From Candidatus Omnitrophota bacterium (GTDB lineage: Bacteria > Omnitrophota > Gorgyraeia > Gygaellales > Profunditerraquicolaceae), in assembly GCA_016782485.1 (NCBI GenBank), contig JADHYK010000004.1:1-37605 (forward strand): a stretch of DNA of 37,605 bases. The letters are read 5' to 3'. Positions 37,404 to 37,605 of this stretch are shown piece by piece; the first letter of the stretch is position 1, and each line of letters starts with the position of its first letter. The notes beneath the pieces are model-generated. The model was not told the origin of the DNA, searched no databases, and was given only the letters and a program-made list of their open reading frames with translations. Position numbers and translations under genes: made by a program.

Positions 37404-37605
37404 TTAATAAGCGCTGTCAACGACAATCTCGTGGCGGGTCATAACATGCATCGCCTTATCATAGGACACTTCTTCAATCCGCTTATCAAAAGACCTGGTC
37501 TGTCCGGCAGCCAGCCCGTTTACGACTACAACCGTGTTTGATAGAGGGATATTCTTTTGAAAGAGGACAATCCGGATAGCTACTGCGGAATAATTCTTTG
37601 ACGAC
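37404..37605 (-). CDS. C-terminal fragment of a protein truncated by the window edge; unknown, possibly beta-sandwich (FxLYD-like)
   Basis: Open minus-strand frame not in the ORF track: ...SSKNYSAVAIRIVLFQKNIPLSNTVVVVNGLAAGQTRSFDKRIEEVSYDKAMHVMTRHEIVVDSAY*. Confidence 0.6.
   Translation of the reverse strand, partial: SSKNYSAVAIRIVLFQKNIPLSNTVVVVNGLAAGQTRSFDKRIEEVSYDKAMHVMTRHEIVVDSAY

Overview
This 37.6 kb window looks like a coding-dense bacterial chromosome segment from a Gram-negative-type (LPS-making) organism. All convincing genes are on the minus strand. The overall style (GH57/DUF4912 pair, SpoVG plus a full Kdo/heptose/lipid A pathway, many GT9/GT4 fusions) suggests an uncultured lineage such as Omnitrophota; that lineage call is inference. 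In + coordinate order the content is: GH57 glucan branching enzyme, DUF4912 protein, coiled-coil protein, OmpA lipoprotein, purA, homocitrate-synthase-like enzyme, pseudo-metallophosphatase/thioredoxin fusion, serA plus class-V aminotransferase, clpP, and a trigger factor with no PPIase domain. Then come lptB, an LptC/LptA-like fusion, kdsC-kdsD-kdsA-kdsB, an rfaE1/hldE-type kinase and a deoxyhypusine-synthase-like protein of unknown role. An LPS cluster follows, rich in fusions (GT9-GT9, GT9, polysaccharide deacetylase, GT4, GT4-GT9, LpxL-ELM1, lpxK), then YjbQ, STAS-PilZ, waaA, xerC-topA-dprA, aroK and spoVG, ending in a partial ORF. No rRNA, tRNA, CRISPR, prophage or transposase gene was recognised. 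The strongest unexplained signals are non-coding: (1) a dispersed double-hairpin intergenic element with conserved ends and apparently covarying stems that sits on gene starts and stops; (2) a ~190 nt multi-branched inverted-repeat element at 19.4-19.6 kb; (3) a duplicated aroK 5' end flanking a two-hairpin insert; (4) short repeats and a 38 bp palindrome read in-frame inside coding sequences at linkers. All identifications are by eye, without database searches.
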